Positions 1 to 5,703 are shown, counted from the stretch's first letter. The stretch is 5,904 nucleotides of DNA from Bordetella parapertussis (GCA_945906975.1 CAMDRY010000219.1:1-5904); one strand, 5' to 3'. Notes: a model not told the origin generated them from the letters alone. A program made the numbers and translations.

Positions 1-545
1 TCGCACCACAGGCCGAAGCCGTGCGCGGCCAGACGCCGCCACGGGAATAGATGGCTGGGATCGACCTTACGTCGCGGCGCGATGTCGCCGTGGCCGAGGA
101 CATTGGCCGCCGGAATTTTGTAGCGCTGGCGCAAATCCGCGAGCAAGGCCAGCAGGGTGTTGATCTGCGCTTCGGCGAAGGGCTCGTCGCCGTTGTTGTC
201 GAGTTCGATGCCGATGGAGGCCGAGTTCATGTCGCTGTGGCCGCCCCAGTACGAAGTGCCGGCGTGCCAGGCACGCAGGCGCTCGTCGACCAGCTGGTAG
301 ATGCGGCCTTCGCGGCCGATGAGATAGTGTGCGCTGACCTCGGTGGCGGGGCTGGTGAGTGTCGCAAGGGCGCGCGCAGCCGTGTCATTGGTGGTGTGGT
401 GCAGGATGACAAAGTCGGGCCGGCGCTCGCTGAAGTTCGGCGAAGGCACCCAGTCGAGCGGCAGATGGGTGCGCAATGGCGCCGGCGCGCAGGCGCAAAG
501 CGTCAGCAAGGCAAGGGTGATGATGCACGTTCTGGACGCCGTCAT
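1..545 (-). CDS. N-acetylmuramoyl-L-alanine amidase, AmpD/AmiD type, probable lipoprotein (C-terminus off the window)
   Basis: This is a zinc amidase of the Amidase_2 (AmpD/AmiD) family, which cuts the bond between N-acetylmuramic acid and the L-Ala of the stem peptide. The frame was read by hand; 181 codons are visible and the 3' end lies beyond base 1. Residues 1-19 form a short lipoprotein-type signal, with a possible lipobox LCAC ending at Cys19, which suggests membrane anchoring in the periplasm as in AmiD. Family motifs appear in order: VILHHT (His49 as the likely first zinc ligand), HYLIGREGRIYQLV at about 73-86, IGIELDN with the likely catalytic Glu114, and LGHGDIAPRRKVDP with His152, Lys160 and Asp162. 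All expected catalytic and zinc residues are present. The start ATG has only a weak ribosome site. It lies 62 nt downstream of the rhodanese gene on the same strand and may be co-transcribed with it. Cytoplasmic AmpD is the alternative, but the N-terminal signal argues against that. Confidence 0.9.
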   Translation of the reverse strand, partial: MTASRTCIITLALLTLCACAPAPLRTHLPLDWVPSPNFSERRPDFVILHHTTNDTAARALATLTSPATEVSAHYLIGREGRIYQLVDERLRAWHAGTSYWGGHSDMNSASIGIELDNNGDEPFAEAQINTLLALLADLRQRYKIPAANVLGHGDIAPRRKVDPSHLFPWRRLAAHGFGLWC

Positions 546-558
546 GCTCTGATCATAT

Positions 559-582
559 GCCCGTAAGCCAATACTGGCGGGC
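559..582 (-). other. Hairpin between the rhodanese and amidase genes
   Basis: Read on the minus strand, GCCCG-CCA, loop GTAT, TGG, unpaired CTTA, then CGGGC can fold into an 8-bp interrupted stem. No T-run follows on either strand, so this is not a convincing intrinsic terminator. It ends 13 nt before the amidase start codon and could affect its translation or partly stop transcription. That role is inference only. Confidence 0.3.
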
Positions 583-607
583 GTTTCCGGCTTGTCCCCT
601 GGCTCCG

Positions 608-1717
608 TTATGGCGCCGGTTGCGCGCGGGCGTATTTTCCGCCTTTGGCGCTGGCCAGTTCTTTTTCCAGCTGGTCGATGCGGTTTTGCATGCCGGCGAG
701 GCGGTTGTTGAGCAGGCCGACATTGAAGTAGGTGACGTTCTCGGCCGGGGCATCGGGCGTGTTGCCGTAGCCAAGCCAGGACGAGTCATAGACCTTGACG
801 TTTTTGAAGCCCAGTTGTTGAAGTACGCCGGCCGTCTCCGAGGCGCGCGCGCCGCTCTGGCAATAGACGATGGTTTCTTTTTCCGGATCCAGTTTTGAGT
901 ACAAGGCCTTGAGTGCCGCCACCGGTTTCAGGGACATGCCGGCGTTGCTCGACACCTGCTTGCGTGACAGCTTGTTGGCCGTTTCCGGATCGACCCAGTT
1001 GTGCTCGTAGGGAATGTTCATCGCGCCGGGAATGTGGCCGCCACGGATGGCGCGGATGTCCTCACCGGAAAATTCCCTTGCCGTGCGAACGTCAAGGATC
1101 TGCACATGCGATTTGCCTTGCAGCGCGATCATCTCGCGCGTGCTGACGCTGACCTTGCCGGCTGCGTCGTTTGAGAGTTTGAGCGCGACCGCCCTGCCTG
1201 CGGCGGAAGCCTGTGCGCCGAGGGTCGCTTGTCCTTGCGCCAGCGTGCGACCGCCGCCGGTCCAGTCCTCAATGCCCTCGTGATAAACGCCGACGCGTTT
1301 GCCGCCAAAATACTGCAGCGTATAGAGCCCGAAGTAGGGCTGCCAGCCGCCGCGACTGCCGTAGATCACCACTTCTCGCGCCGGGTCTATGCCGGCTGCG
1401 CCGAGCAGTTTTTCGATTTGTGCGATGGCGATAAAGTCTTCGCTATTGGCGTCACGCAGCACCGCCGGTGCATCGCCGATATTCACGGCGCCGGGAAGAT
1501 GGCCCTTGGCGAAGGCCTCGGCCGGACGCACGTCCCATATCAGCGCATTGCGCCCCATCGCGGCGGACACGCTGGCGGCATCGAGGATCACGCCCGGTAC
1601 GCCCTGGGCGGCGGCAAGCGGTGCCCAGAGTGTGGCGAGTGTAGATAGTGTGGCTAGTATGCTTAGCGTAACTAGCGTGACTAGCTTGGAAAGACTAAGT
1701 GAGCGTAAATTTTTCAT
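608..1717 (-). CDS. Exported tandem-domain rhodanese (sulfurtransferase)
   Basis: This encodes a 369-aa periplasmic sulfurtransferase with two rhodanese domains. Residues 1-37 are a Sec-type signal peptide: KNLR basic start, a Leu/Thr/Val-rich core, and likely cleavage after the AAA at 35-37. The first domain, about 43-160, has WDVRPAEAF and GHLPGAVNI motifs, but Gly120 sits where the catalytic Cys belongs (VIYGSRGGW), so it is probably inactive. The second domain, about 190-327, has ILDVRTAREF, GGHIPGAMNIP and the active loop YCQSGAR with Cys286 as the sulfur carrier. This inactive-then-active order is that of classical thiosulfate sulfurtransferases. Residues about 333-358 (NRLAGMQNRIDQLEKEL) look like a short coiled coil, so it may oligomerise. 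The ATG at 1717 was chosen because a signal peptide begins there; the frame stays open upstream to 2104 without credible coding features. The donor and acceptor cannot be told from sequence. Confidence 0.9.
   Translation of the reverse strand: MKNLRSLSLSKLVTLVTLSILATLSTLATLWAPLAAAQGVPGVILDAASVSAAMGRNALIWDVRPAEAFAKGHLPGAVNIGDAPAVLRDANSEDFIAIAQIEKLLGAAGIDPAREVVIYGSRGGWQPYFGLYTLQYFGGKRVGVYHEGIEDWTGGGRTLAQGQATLGAQASAAGRAVALKLSNDAAGKVSVSTREMIALQGKSHVQILDVRTAREFSGEDIRAIRGGHIPGAMNIPYEHNWVDPETANKLSRKQVSSNAGMSLKPVAALKALYSKLDPEKETIVYCQSGARASETAGVLQQLGFKNVKVYDSSWLGYGNTPDAPAENVTYFNVGLLNNRLAGMQNRIDQLEKELASAKGGKYARAQPAP
1632..1685 (-). repeat. Degenerate 9-bp tandem repeat (6 units) inside the signal-peptide codons
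   Basis: On the plus strand six consecutive 9-mers run gtggcgagt, gtagatagt, gtggctagt, atgcttagc, gtaactagc, gtgactagc. On the coding strand they encode a repeating three-residue pattern (LVT, LVT, LSI, LAT, LST, LAT-like) that builds the hydrophobic core of the rhodanese signal peptide, residues 12-29. Five of the leucines (12, 15, 18, 21 and 24) use CTA, a codon that stands out against the GC-rich usage elsewhere. Confidence 0.75.
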
Positions 1718-1763
1718 GCTGACCCGGTGTGAGAATTGTGCGTTGGCAGAGCCGCGTTGTGAC

Positions 1764-1790
1764 CGTATATCAGTATGCGATCCGTGGCAA
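1764..1790 (-). promoter_or_regulatory. Weak candidate sigma-70 promoter for the rhodanese gene
   Basis: On the minus strand TTGCCA (plus 1785-1790) is followed after a 15-nt spacer by TATACG (plus 1764-1769). TG lies one base upstream of the -10, an extended -10 arrangement. The spacer is short for sigma-70 and the -10 matches the consensus at only 4 of 6 positions. It would give a leader of about 40 nt before the ATG at 1717. Confidence 0.25.
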
Positions 1791-1859
1791 GGCGGCGGCA
1801 TTTTGGCATATTCCGACGCGGCGCGGCCATCGCGCGCCAGCCATTGATGTGTTCTAAAA

Positions 1860-1913
1860 TTTTCCTGAAGTTTTCCTGAAGTTTTCCTGAGTTTTCCCTG
1901 CGTTTTCCCTAAG
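1860..1913. repeat. 11-bp tandem repeat, five units, with phased T-tracts
   Basis: Units are ttttcctgaag (1860-1870), ttttcctgaag (1871-1881), ttttcctgag (1882-1891), ttttccctgcg (1892-1902) and ttttccctaag (1903-1913). The first two are identical and the others differ by small changes. T-tracts of four or more start at 1860, 1871, 1882, 1892, 1903, 1915 and 1924, averaging about 10.7 bp, close to one helical turn. AAAATTTT at 1856-1863 opens the series. Phased tracts of this kind usually give intrinsically curved DNA; the units could also be binding sites for a regulator. Confidence 0.8.
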
Positions 1914-1993
1914 GTTTTGCGCGTTTTTGCCGATGACACAGCATCGATCCGGGAATAGGCGCGGGCGCTGAGGTGGGTGTCGTCGGGGCGCGC

Positions 1994-2032
1994 TTGTGCT
2001 GGTCCCTTGTGCTGGTCCCTTGTGCCGGTCCC
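1994..2032. repeat. 13-bp tandem repeat, three units
   Basis: Three direct copies of ttgtgctggtccc lie head to tail at 1994-2006, 2007-2019 and 2020-2032; the third has one change (ttgtgccggtccc). The array lies about 155 bp upstream of the GGDEF start codon. It may be an operator series or simply a slippage product. Confidence 0.8.
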
Positions 2033-2187
2033 AAGTGGTGCCGGGTCGCTCTGGATTTCAACAGCAAGCCAGGAGTTGCAGGCGATATGAATGCGTACTT
2101 GCACGAGGATCCGTTCCGGTTGTCGCCATCGCGGCAGGGCGCCTGGCGTTGCCGCGCAGGGCGGCTGAGGGAATTTTTCCGCCGGCT

Positions 2188-2979
2188 ATGAGCCTGCCGC
2201 ACGCCCTGCATATTTCGCATGCCCATCATGCTGTTGCTGAGGCGCCGGGCAGGCACGCCGATGTCGTCTCCGGCATGGGCGGTGGGTCCGCGGTGCGTGT
2301 CGGTGGCGTTGAGCTTGCCGAAGCGCTGCGTCTGTTGCGCCAGGGCGACAGGGGCGCGCCAGAGCTCGGTGATGCGCCCGACAGCGTGGTGCTGCAGCGG
2401 GTGATAGACGGCTTGTGCGCGCTGTCGTCGCGGGACGGACTGACCGGACTGTCAAACAGGCGCAGCTTTCGCAGTGAACTTGAACGCGAGATCGAGCGTA
2501 GTGCGCGAACTGGTGGTGATTTCGGTTTGCTGCTGATCGACATCGACCACTTTAAGCGCGTCAACGACGCGCATGGCCATGTTGCCGGAGACCGTGTTTT
2601 GTGTGCGGTGGCGAAACTGCTCGAGGGCAGTTTTCGTCCGATGGATACCGTTGCCCGGTTCGGCGGCGAGGAATTCGCCGCGATCATGCCCAATAGTTCC
2701 CTGCTTTATTCGCGCCAGATTGCCGAACGCGTGAATGCGCGCATTGCGCGCAAACGGGTTGCCGTTTCACCCGGACTGGCCATATCGGTCACCGCCAGCA
2801 TAGGCGTAACCTGCGCGCGCGCCTGGCTCAGTCACGAGGCCGATGCGCTGGTTGAGGCGGTCGACCAAAACCTCTATCGCGCCAAACGGCAGGGGCGCAA
2901 TTGCATTGTCTGGGATCAGCAGCCTGACAGCGCCCTCACCGGCGGCGAGCGCAGTTTGCTGCTTGAAATGTCTGAATGA
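2188..2979 (+). CDS. GGDEF diguanylate cyclase without a recognisable sensor domain
   Basis: This 263-aa protein should make cyclic di-GMP from two GTP in the cytoplasm. The GGDEF domain begins near residue 80: DGLTGLSNRR (83-92), LLLIDIDHFKRVND (114-127) with metal-binding Asp118, HGHVAGDRVL, and the active signature GGEEF at 159-163. RPMD at 150-153, five residues before the signature, matches the RxxD inhibitory site, so product inhibition is expected. NLYRAKRQGRN closes the domain near the C-terminus. The first 75 residues show no transmembrane segment or known sensor; they contain a His-rich stretch (His 5, 8, 11, 13, 14) and a likely helix leading into the domain. The ATG at 2188 is preferred although its nearest purine-rich site, GAGGGA, is 15 nt away. 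The frame is open back to 1996, and Met30 is a later alternative start. The next gene follows after 19 nt and is probably co-transcribed. Confidence 0.92.
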   Translation: MSLPHALHISHAHHAVAEAPGRHADVVSGMGGGSAVRVGGVELAEALRLLRQGDRGAPELGDAPDSVVLQRVIDGLCALSSRDGLTGLSNRRSFRSELEREIERSARTGGDFGLLLIDIDHFKRVNDAHGHVAGDRVLCAVAKLLEGSFRPMDTVARFGGEEFAAIMPNSSLLYSRQIAERVNARIARKRVAVSPGLAISVTASIGVTCARAWLSHEADALVEAVDQNLYRAKRQGRNCIVWDQQPDSALTGGERSLLLEMSE

Positions 2980-2987
2980 CGGGGGCC

Positions 2988-2991
2988 GGAG
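2988..2991 (+). promoter_or_regulatory. Ribosome binding site deciding the start of the MinD-like gene
   Basis: GGAG lies 7 nt before the ATG at 2999 but only 1 nt before the in-frame ATG at 2993. This spacing favours 2999. A GGGGG run at 2981-2985 is spaced acceptably for 2993, so that start, adding Met-Ser, is not excluded. Confidence 0.55.
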
Positions 2992-2998
2992 CATGAGC

Positions 2999-3850
2999 AT
3001 GACAAGCATAGCGGCGCGCACCATCGCCATAACCAGTGGCAAGGGCGGCGTCGGTAAGACCTGCGTCGCCGCCAATCTGGCCTGCGCCCTGGCCCGCGAC
3101 GGCAAGCGCGTGCTGGTGCTCGACGCGGACCTCGGCCTTGCCAATCTGGACATTGTTCTCAACCTGCAGCCGGAGGTGACCCTGCAGGACGTGCTCAAGG
3201 GCACGCACAAGGTGGATGAGGCGATGCTGGAGGGCCCGGAGGGCATTCGCGTGCTGCCGGCCGGTTCGGGGCTTATCGAATCGGCGCACCTGACCGGTGA
3301 AATGCGTGTTCGCTTGCGCGAAGTGTTGCAAAAACTGGTTGCGGATTTTGATTTTTTGCTGATCGACACCGGTGCCGGTATTTCGGATGTGGTCTTGTAC
3401 ACGGCCTCGTTGGCGCAGGAGGTGCTGATGGTCGTCACGCCCGAGCCGACCAGTCTTTCGGACGCCTATGCCACCATCAAGGTGCTGGCGATCCACCAGG
3501 CGCGCGAGCATTTCAGCCTGGCCATCAACCAGAATACGCCGGGGCGCAGCGGCGATATCCTGGTGCGGCAATTGCAGCAGATCGCCGACCGCTTCCTGCC
3601 TGAGCAACTGGGGCGTTCGGTCAGGCTCGAATGCGCCGGCACCATCCCCACCGACAGCGCGGTCGAGCGTTCTGTGCGTGCGCGCAGGCCGGTCCTTATC
3701 CATGCCCCTGATTGCGCCGCCGCGCAGGCCTTGCGCGATCTGGCGCGCGGCCTGGCCTTGCATTCGGACAGGCCGCGCGGCCTGCGCCCGCCCGCCGATG
3801 TGCCGGTGGCCAAGGCGGTGCAAAAAGAGGGCAGGGCCAGCCTCGTCTAG
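2999..3850 (+). CDS. MinD/ParA-family ATPase, FleN/FlhG-like
   Basis: This 283-aa protein is a deviant-Walker P-loop ATPase of the MinD/ParA superfamily, which dimerise with ATP and position or count cellular structures. The Walker A motif SGKGGVGKT is at 13-21, with signature Lys15 and Lys20. VLVLDADLGLANLDI (38-52) holds the Walker A' aspartates, and FLLIDTGAGIS (119-129) is Walker B with Asp123. The pattern LGLANLDI, then TLQDVLKG, GIRVLPAGSG and later PEPTSLSDAYATIKVL resembles FleN/FlhG/YlxH proteins, which set flagellar number, more than cell-division MinD. Only seven residues precede the first strand, so the DQAxxLR FlhF-activating motif of FlhG is absent. No MinD-like amphipathic tail is obvious in the Pro/Arg-rich C-terminus. 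No flhF, minC or minE is in view. It follows the GGDEF gene by 19 nt, so a c-di-GMP-linked polarity or motility role is plausible but inferred. Confidence 0.9.
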   Translation: MTSIAARTIAITSGKGGVGKTCVAANLACALARDGKRVLVLDADLGLANLDIVLNLQPEVTLQDVLKGTHKVDEAMLEGPEGIRVLPAGSGLIESAHLTGEMRVRLREVLQKLVADFDFLLIDTGAGISDVVLYTASLAQEVLMVVTPEPTSLSDAYATIKVLAIHQAREHFSLAINQNTPGRSGDILVRQLQQIADRFLPEQLGRSVRLECAGTIPTDSAVERSVRARRPVLIHAPDCAAAQALRDLARGLALHSDRPRGLRPPADVPVAKAVQKEGRASLV

Positions 3851-3888
3851 CTTGGTGTGCGCCGGGGATTTTGCTTCGCGCCGCCAAG
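3851..3888 (+). terminator. Possible weak stem-loop after the MinD-like gene
   Basis: Directly after the stop codon, CTTGG (3851-3855) can pair with CCAAG (3884-3888) and GCGC (3859-3862) with GCGC (3878-3881), with an internal bulge and a 15-nt loop. The nearest T-run, TTTT, starts only at about 3899, so this is at best a poor intrinsic terminator. Confidence 0.2.
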
Positions 3889-3901
3889 GGCATGGCCGTT
3901 T

Positions 3902-3919
3902 TATCCCGTCATACGGATA
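3902..3919. promoter_or_regulatory. Small inverted repeat upstream of the amidase operon
   Basis: TATC, a bulged C, CGT, loop CAT, then ACGGATA forms a 7-bp interrupted palindrome. It lies about 150 bp before the first gene of the next operon and could be an operator half-site pair. No function can be assigned from sequence. Confidence 0.2.
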
Positions 3920-3951
3920 GGCGGGAAATCGCGGTCAGCGCGTTCGGCCGC

Positions 3952-3977
3952 ACAGGGGGCGTGCAGAGGGGGCGTGC
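3952..3977. repeat. 13-bp direct repeat upstream of the amidase operon
   Basis: Two adjacent 13-mers, acagggggcgtgc (3952-3964) and agagggggcgtgc (3965-3977), differ at one base. They lie about 95 bp before the ATG at 4071, a reasonable distance for an activator or repressor site, though short repeats in GC-rich spacers also arise by slippage. Confidence 0.55.
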
Positions 3978-4070
3978 TCAAGCCGTCCCGATCTGGCATA
4001 TTCCACCCTGCCGTATCCCTATGCGTTCATCGCATCCTCTGTTTTCCAAGGCACAAGCCCCGGAGTCGTC

Positions 4071-4286
4071 ATGAGCAAGCTCACCCCCGAAGACATTCTG
4101 TCCACGGCGCGCCGCGTCGGCTGGGACATCAGCGCCGAACGCGCGCAGCAGATCGCCGCCACCGCCTCGCCGGCCGTGGAGAAATTCGCCGAGGCGCGCA
4201 AGCACCTCAATTTCGATCACGACACGCTGACGCTGCAGGCGGCGCGGGAAATGACCAAAGTTCAGCCAGACGGCAAAGGGCGCTGA
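4071..4286 (+). CDS. Small GatC/AtzG-like protein, probable amidase partner subunit
   Basis: This 71-aa protein is not firmly recognisable by motif. Size, predicted shape and position resemble the small partner subunits of amidase-signature enzymes, GatC and AtzG. It opens with LTPEDILSTARRVGWDIS, a first helix and turn reminiscent of GatC. A longer charged helix follows at about 20-46 (AERAQQIAATASPAVEKFAEA), and then an extended tail ending QPDGKGR. In GatC and AtzG, two helices pack against the large subunit and the tail wraps it. The start is well supported by GGAG at 4062-4065, 5 nt before the ATG. The stop is separated by one base from the start of the amidase gene, so translation is probably coupled. 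No signal peptide or membrane segment is seen. It is surely a gene; the partner role is inferred mainly from context. Confidence 0.8.
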   Translation: MSKLTPEDILSTARRVGWDISAERAQQIAATASPAVEKFAEARKHLNFDHDTLTLQAAREMTKVQPDGKGR

Positions 4287-4287
4287 C

Positions 4288-5703
4288 ATGGATGACATGC
4301 TGAAGCTTTCACTCACCGATGCCGCCAAGGCCATACGCGACAAAAAGGTTTCTTCGGTCGAGCTCACCACGGCGGCCATCGCCAAGGCCGGGCGCCTCAA
4401 CCCGCGTTACAACGCTTTTGTGCGAATCGATGAGGCCAAGGCGCTGGCCAACGCGCGCGCCTGCGACGACGAACTTGCCAAGGGCAGGTTGCGCGGTCCC
4501 CTGCACGGCCTGCCGCTGGCGCACAAGGACATGTATTATCGCAAGGGTGAGGTCTCCACCTGCGGTTCGAAAATTCGCGCCGACTGGGTTGCGCCGGTCA
4601 CCGCCGCCGCGCTCGAGCGCCTGGATGCCGCCGGCCAGGTGCAGATCGGGACGCTCAATATGACCGAGTTCGCCTACGGCCCGACCGGCCAGAACGCCTT
4701 CCTGGGCGATGCGCGCAACCCCTGGAACCCCGACTACATCACCGGCGGTTCGTCGGCCGGTTCGGCTGTTTCTGTGGCTTCGGCCACGGTCTTTGGCGCG
4801 CTCGGCTCGGACACCGCCGGCTCGGTGCGCCTGCCCGCGGCCATTTGCGGCCTCGCCGGCATGAAAACCACCCTGGGCCGCGTGTCGCGCTACGGCGCGA
4901 TGCCCCTGTCGGGTACGCTAGACACCGTGGGGCCGCTGACGCGTACCGTCGCCGATAACGCACTGCTCTTGAACATCCTTGCCGGCCAGGATATGCGCGA
5001 CCCGCACACCACCGCCGACGCCGTGCCCGACTACACCGCCGGCCTGGACAAGCCGGTGAAGGGCCTGCGTATCGGCCGGCCCATCGGTTACTTCGATGAG
5101 AAGCTCGAGCCCGATGTCATCGCGGTCATGGACGCGGTGTATGCCGCGTACCGCAAGCTCGGTTGCGAAGTCATAGACGTGAACATGCCCGACCTGGATG
5201 CAGTCAATGCCGCGGGCATGTTGGTGACCTGGGGTGATGTGATAGCCATTCACGGCGAGTGGATGAAAAACCGCGCCGCCGATTACACGCCGCAGACGCG
5301 CGGGCGCATCGAGGTGACGCTGGGTGTGTCGGCGCAGGACTACGGCGATGCGCTGCGTTTTCGCGGCCCGGCGCTGCTCGAATTCGCACAAACCGTGTTC
5401 AGTAAATGCGATGTGGTGGTGGCGCCGGTGCTGTCTTATCCGGTGCCCAAGTTGTCGGACGTCGATGTCTCCGGCGGCCCCAACACCATGCGCATACTCA
5501 ACGAAATCACCCGCCTGATGCGGCCGGTGAACTTCCTCGGTCTGCCGGCGCTGTCCGTTCCGGGCGGCTTTACGTCCAACGGCCTGCCTTGCGGCTTCCA
5601 GATCATAGGCCGGCCCTTCGCCGAAGCGCTCTTGTATCGCGTCGGCGCGGCCTATGAGAAAGAAAGCGGCCTGCTGTCGCGCACCCCCCAATTACTCGCC
5701 TGA
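4288..5703 (+). CDS. Amidase-signature family amidohydrolase (GatA/AtzE-like)
   Basis: This 471-aa enzyme belongs to the amidase-signature family, which hydrolyses amide bonds through a Ser-cisSer-Lys triad. GLPLAHKDMYY carries Lys80. GGSSAGSAVSVA at 153-164 carries the cis-Ser155. GSDTAGSVRLPAAICGLAGMK at 173-193 carries the nucleophile Ser179. The 24-residue spacing between the two serines is the family standard, so the enzyme should be active. Length is typical for the family. The usual GGSSGGS reads GGSSAGS here, a tolerated variant. The start ATG has AAGGG 7 nt upstream and sits 1 nt after the small upstream gene, supporting a two-subunit complex. No GatB gene or Gln-tRNA context is visible, so a role in tRNA amidation is not supported; a small amide, ureide or biuret-like substrate is possible. 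No signal peptide is seen, so it should be cytoplasmic. The substrate cannot be deduced. Confidence 0.93.
   Translation: MDDMLKLSLTDAAKAIRDKKVSSVELTTAAIAKAGRLNPRYNAFVRIDEAKALANARACDDELAKGRLRGPLHGLPLAHKDMYYRKGEVSTCGSKIRADWVAPVTAAALERLDAAGQVQIGTLNMTEFAYGPTGQNAFLGDARNPWNPDYITGGSSAGSAVSVASATVFGALGSDTAGSVRLPAAICGLAGMKTTLGRVSRYGAMPLSGTLDTVGPLTRTVADNALLLNILAGQDMRDPHTTADAVPDYTAGLDKPVKGLRIGRPIGYFDEKLEPDVIAVMDAVYAAYRKLGCEVIDVNMPDLDAVNAAGMLVTWGDVIAIHGEWMKNRAADYTPQTRGRIEVTLGVSAQDYGDALRFRGPALLEFAQTVFSKCDVVVAPVLSYPVPKLSDVDVSGGPNTMRILNEITRLMRPVNFLGLPALSVPGGFTSNGLPCGFQIIGRPFAEALLYRVGAAYEKESGLLSRTPQLLA

Larger units (their letters stand above)
1718..2187. other. Divergent intergenic region with repeats, no supported gene
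   Basis: These 470 bp separate the rhodanese gene from the GGDEF gene and must hold the promoters for both directions. Open frames cross it on both strands, but they are extensions of the flanking genes and lack domain-like sequence, so I call no gene here. It holds an 11-bp repeat array (1860-1913), a 13-bp repeat array (1994-2032) and one weak promoter candidate for the rhodanese gene (1764-1790). Confidence 0.7.

Noticed and set aside
51..566. A 171-aa plus-strand frame across the left end.
   Set aside because: It is antisense to the amidase, whose minus-strand frame has clear catalytic motifs; the plus-strand translation is low-complexity Val/Ala/Arg.
1718..2104. The rhodanese frame stays open upstream to an ATG at 2104, adding 129 residues with Lys/Thr/Gly-rich repeats.
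   Set aside because: The extension merely translates the 11-bp and 13-bp repeat arrays. It would bury a clear signal peptide that begins at 1717, so it is taken as chance openness of GC-rich DNA.
1996..2187. The GGDEF frame is open upstream to a GTG at 1996, which would add 64 residues.
   Set aside because: The extra sequence is Arg/Cys/Pro-rich, begins inside the 13-bp repeats and shows no domain; the ATG at 2188 is simpler.
2843..2998. The MinD-like frame extends back to 2843, overlapping the GGDEF gene.
   Set aside because: MinD-family proteins begin a few residues before the first strand, and GGAG at 2988 supports the start at 2999; the extension would be read in the shadow of the cyclase gene.
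2936..3823. A 295-aa minus-strand frame opposite the MinD-like gene.
   Set aside because: It is the antisense shadow of a gene with full Walker motifs and has the Arg/His/Gln-rich composition typical of shadows.
3994..4004. tggcatattcc occurs here and at 1804-1814, both between genes.
   Set aside because: An 11-base match is expected a few times by chance in a window of this size; the two copies also have different orientation relative to their genes.
3994..4014. TGGCA followed by CTGCC looked like a sigma-54 promoter.
   Set aside because: The distance between the GG and GC elements is 13 bases rather than the required 10.
3712..4303. Plus-strand frames crossing the gap before the small GatC-like gene.
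   Set aside because: They overlap two well-supported genes in other frames, are Arg/Ala/Pro-rich, and have no supporting ribosome site.
4918..5691. A 257-aa minus-strand frame opposite the amidase-signature gene.
   Set aside because: It is antisense to a gene with a complete catalytic triad and has no recognisable domain.
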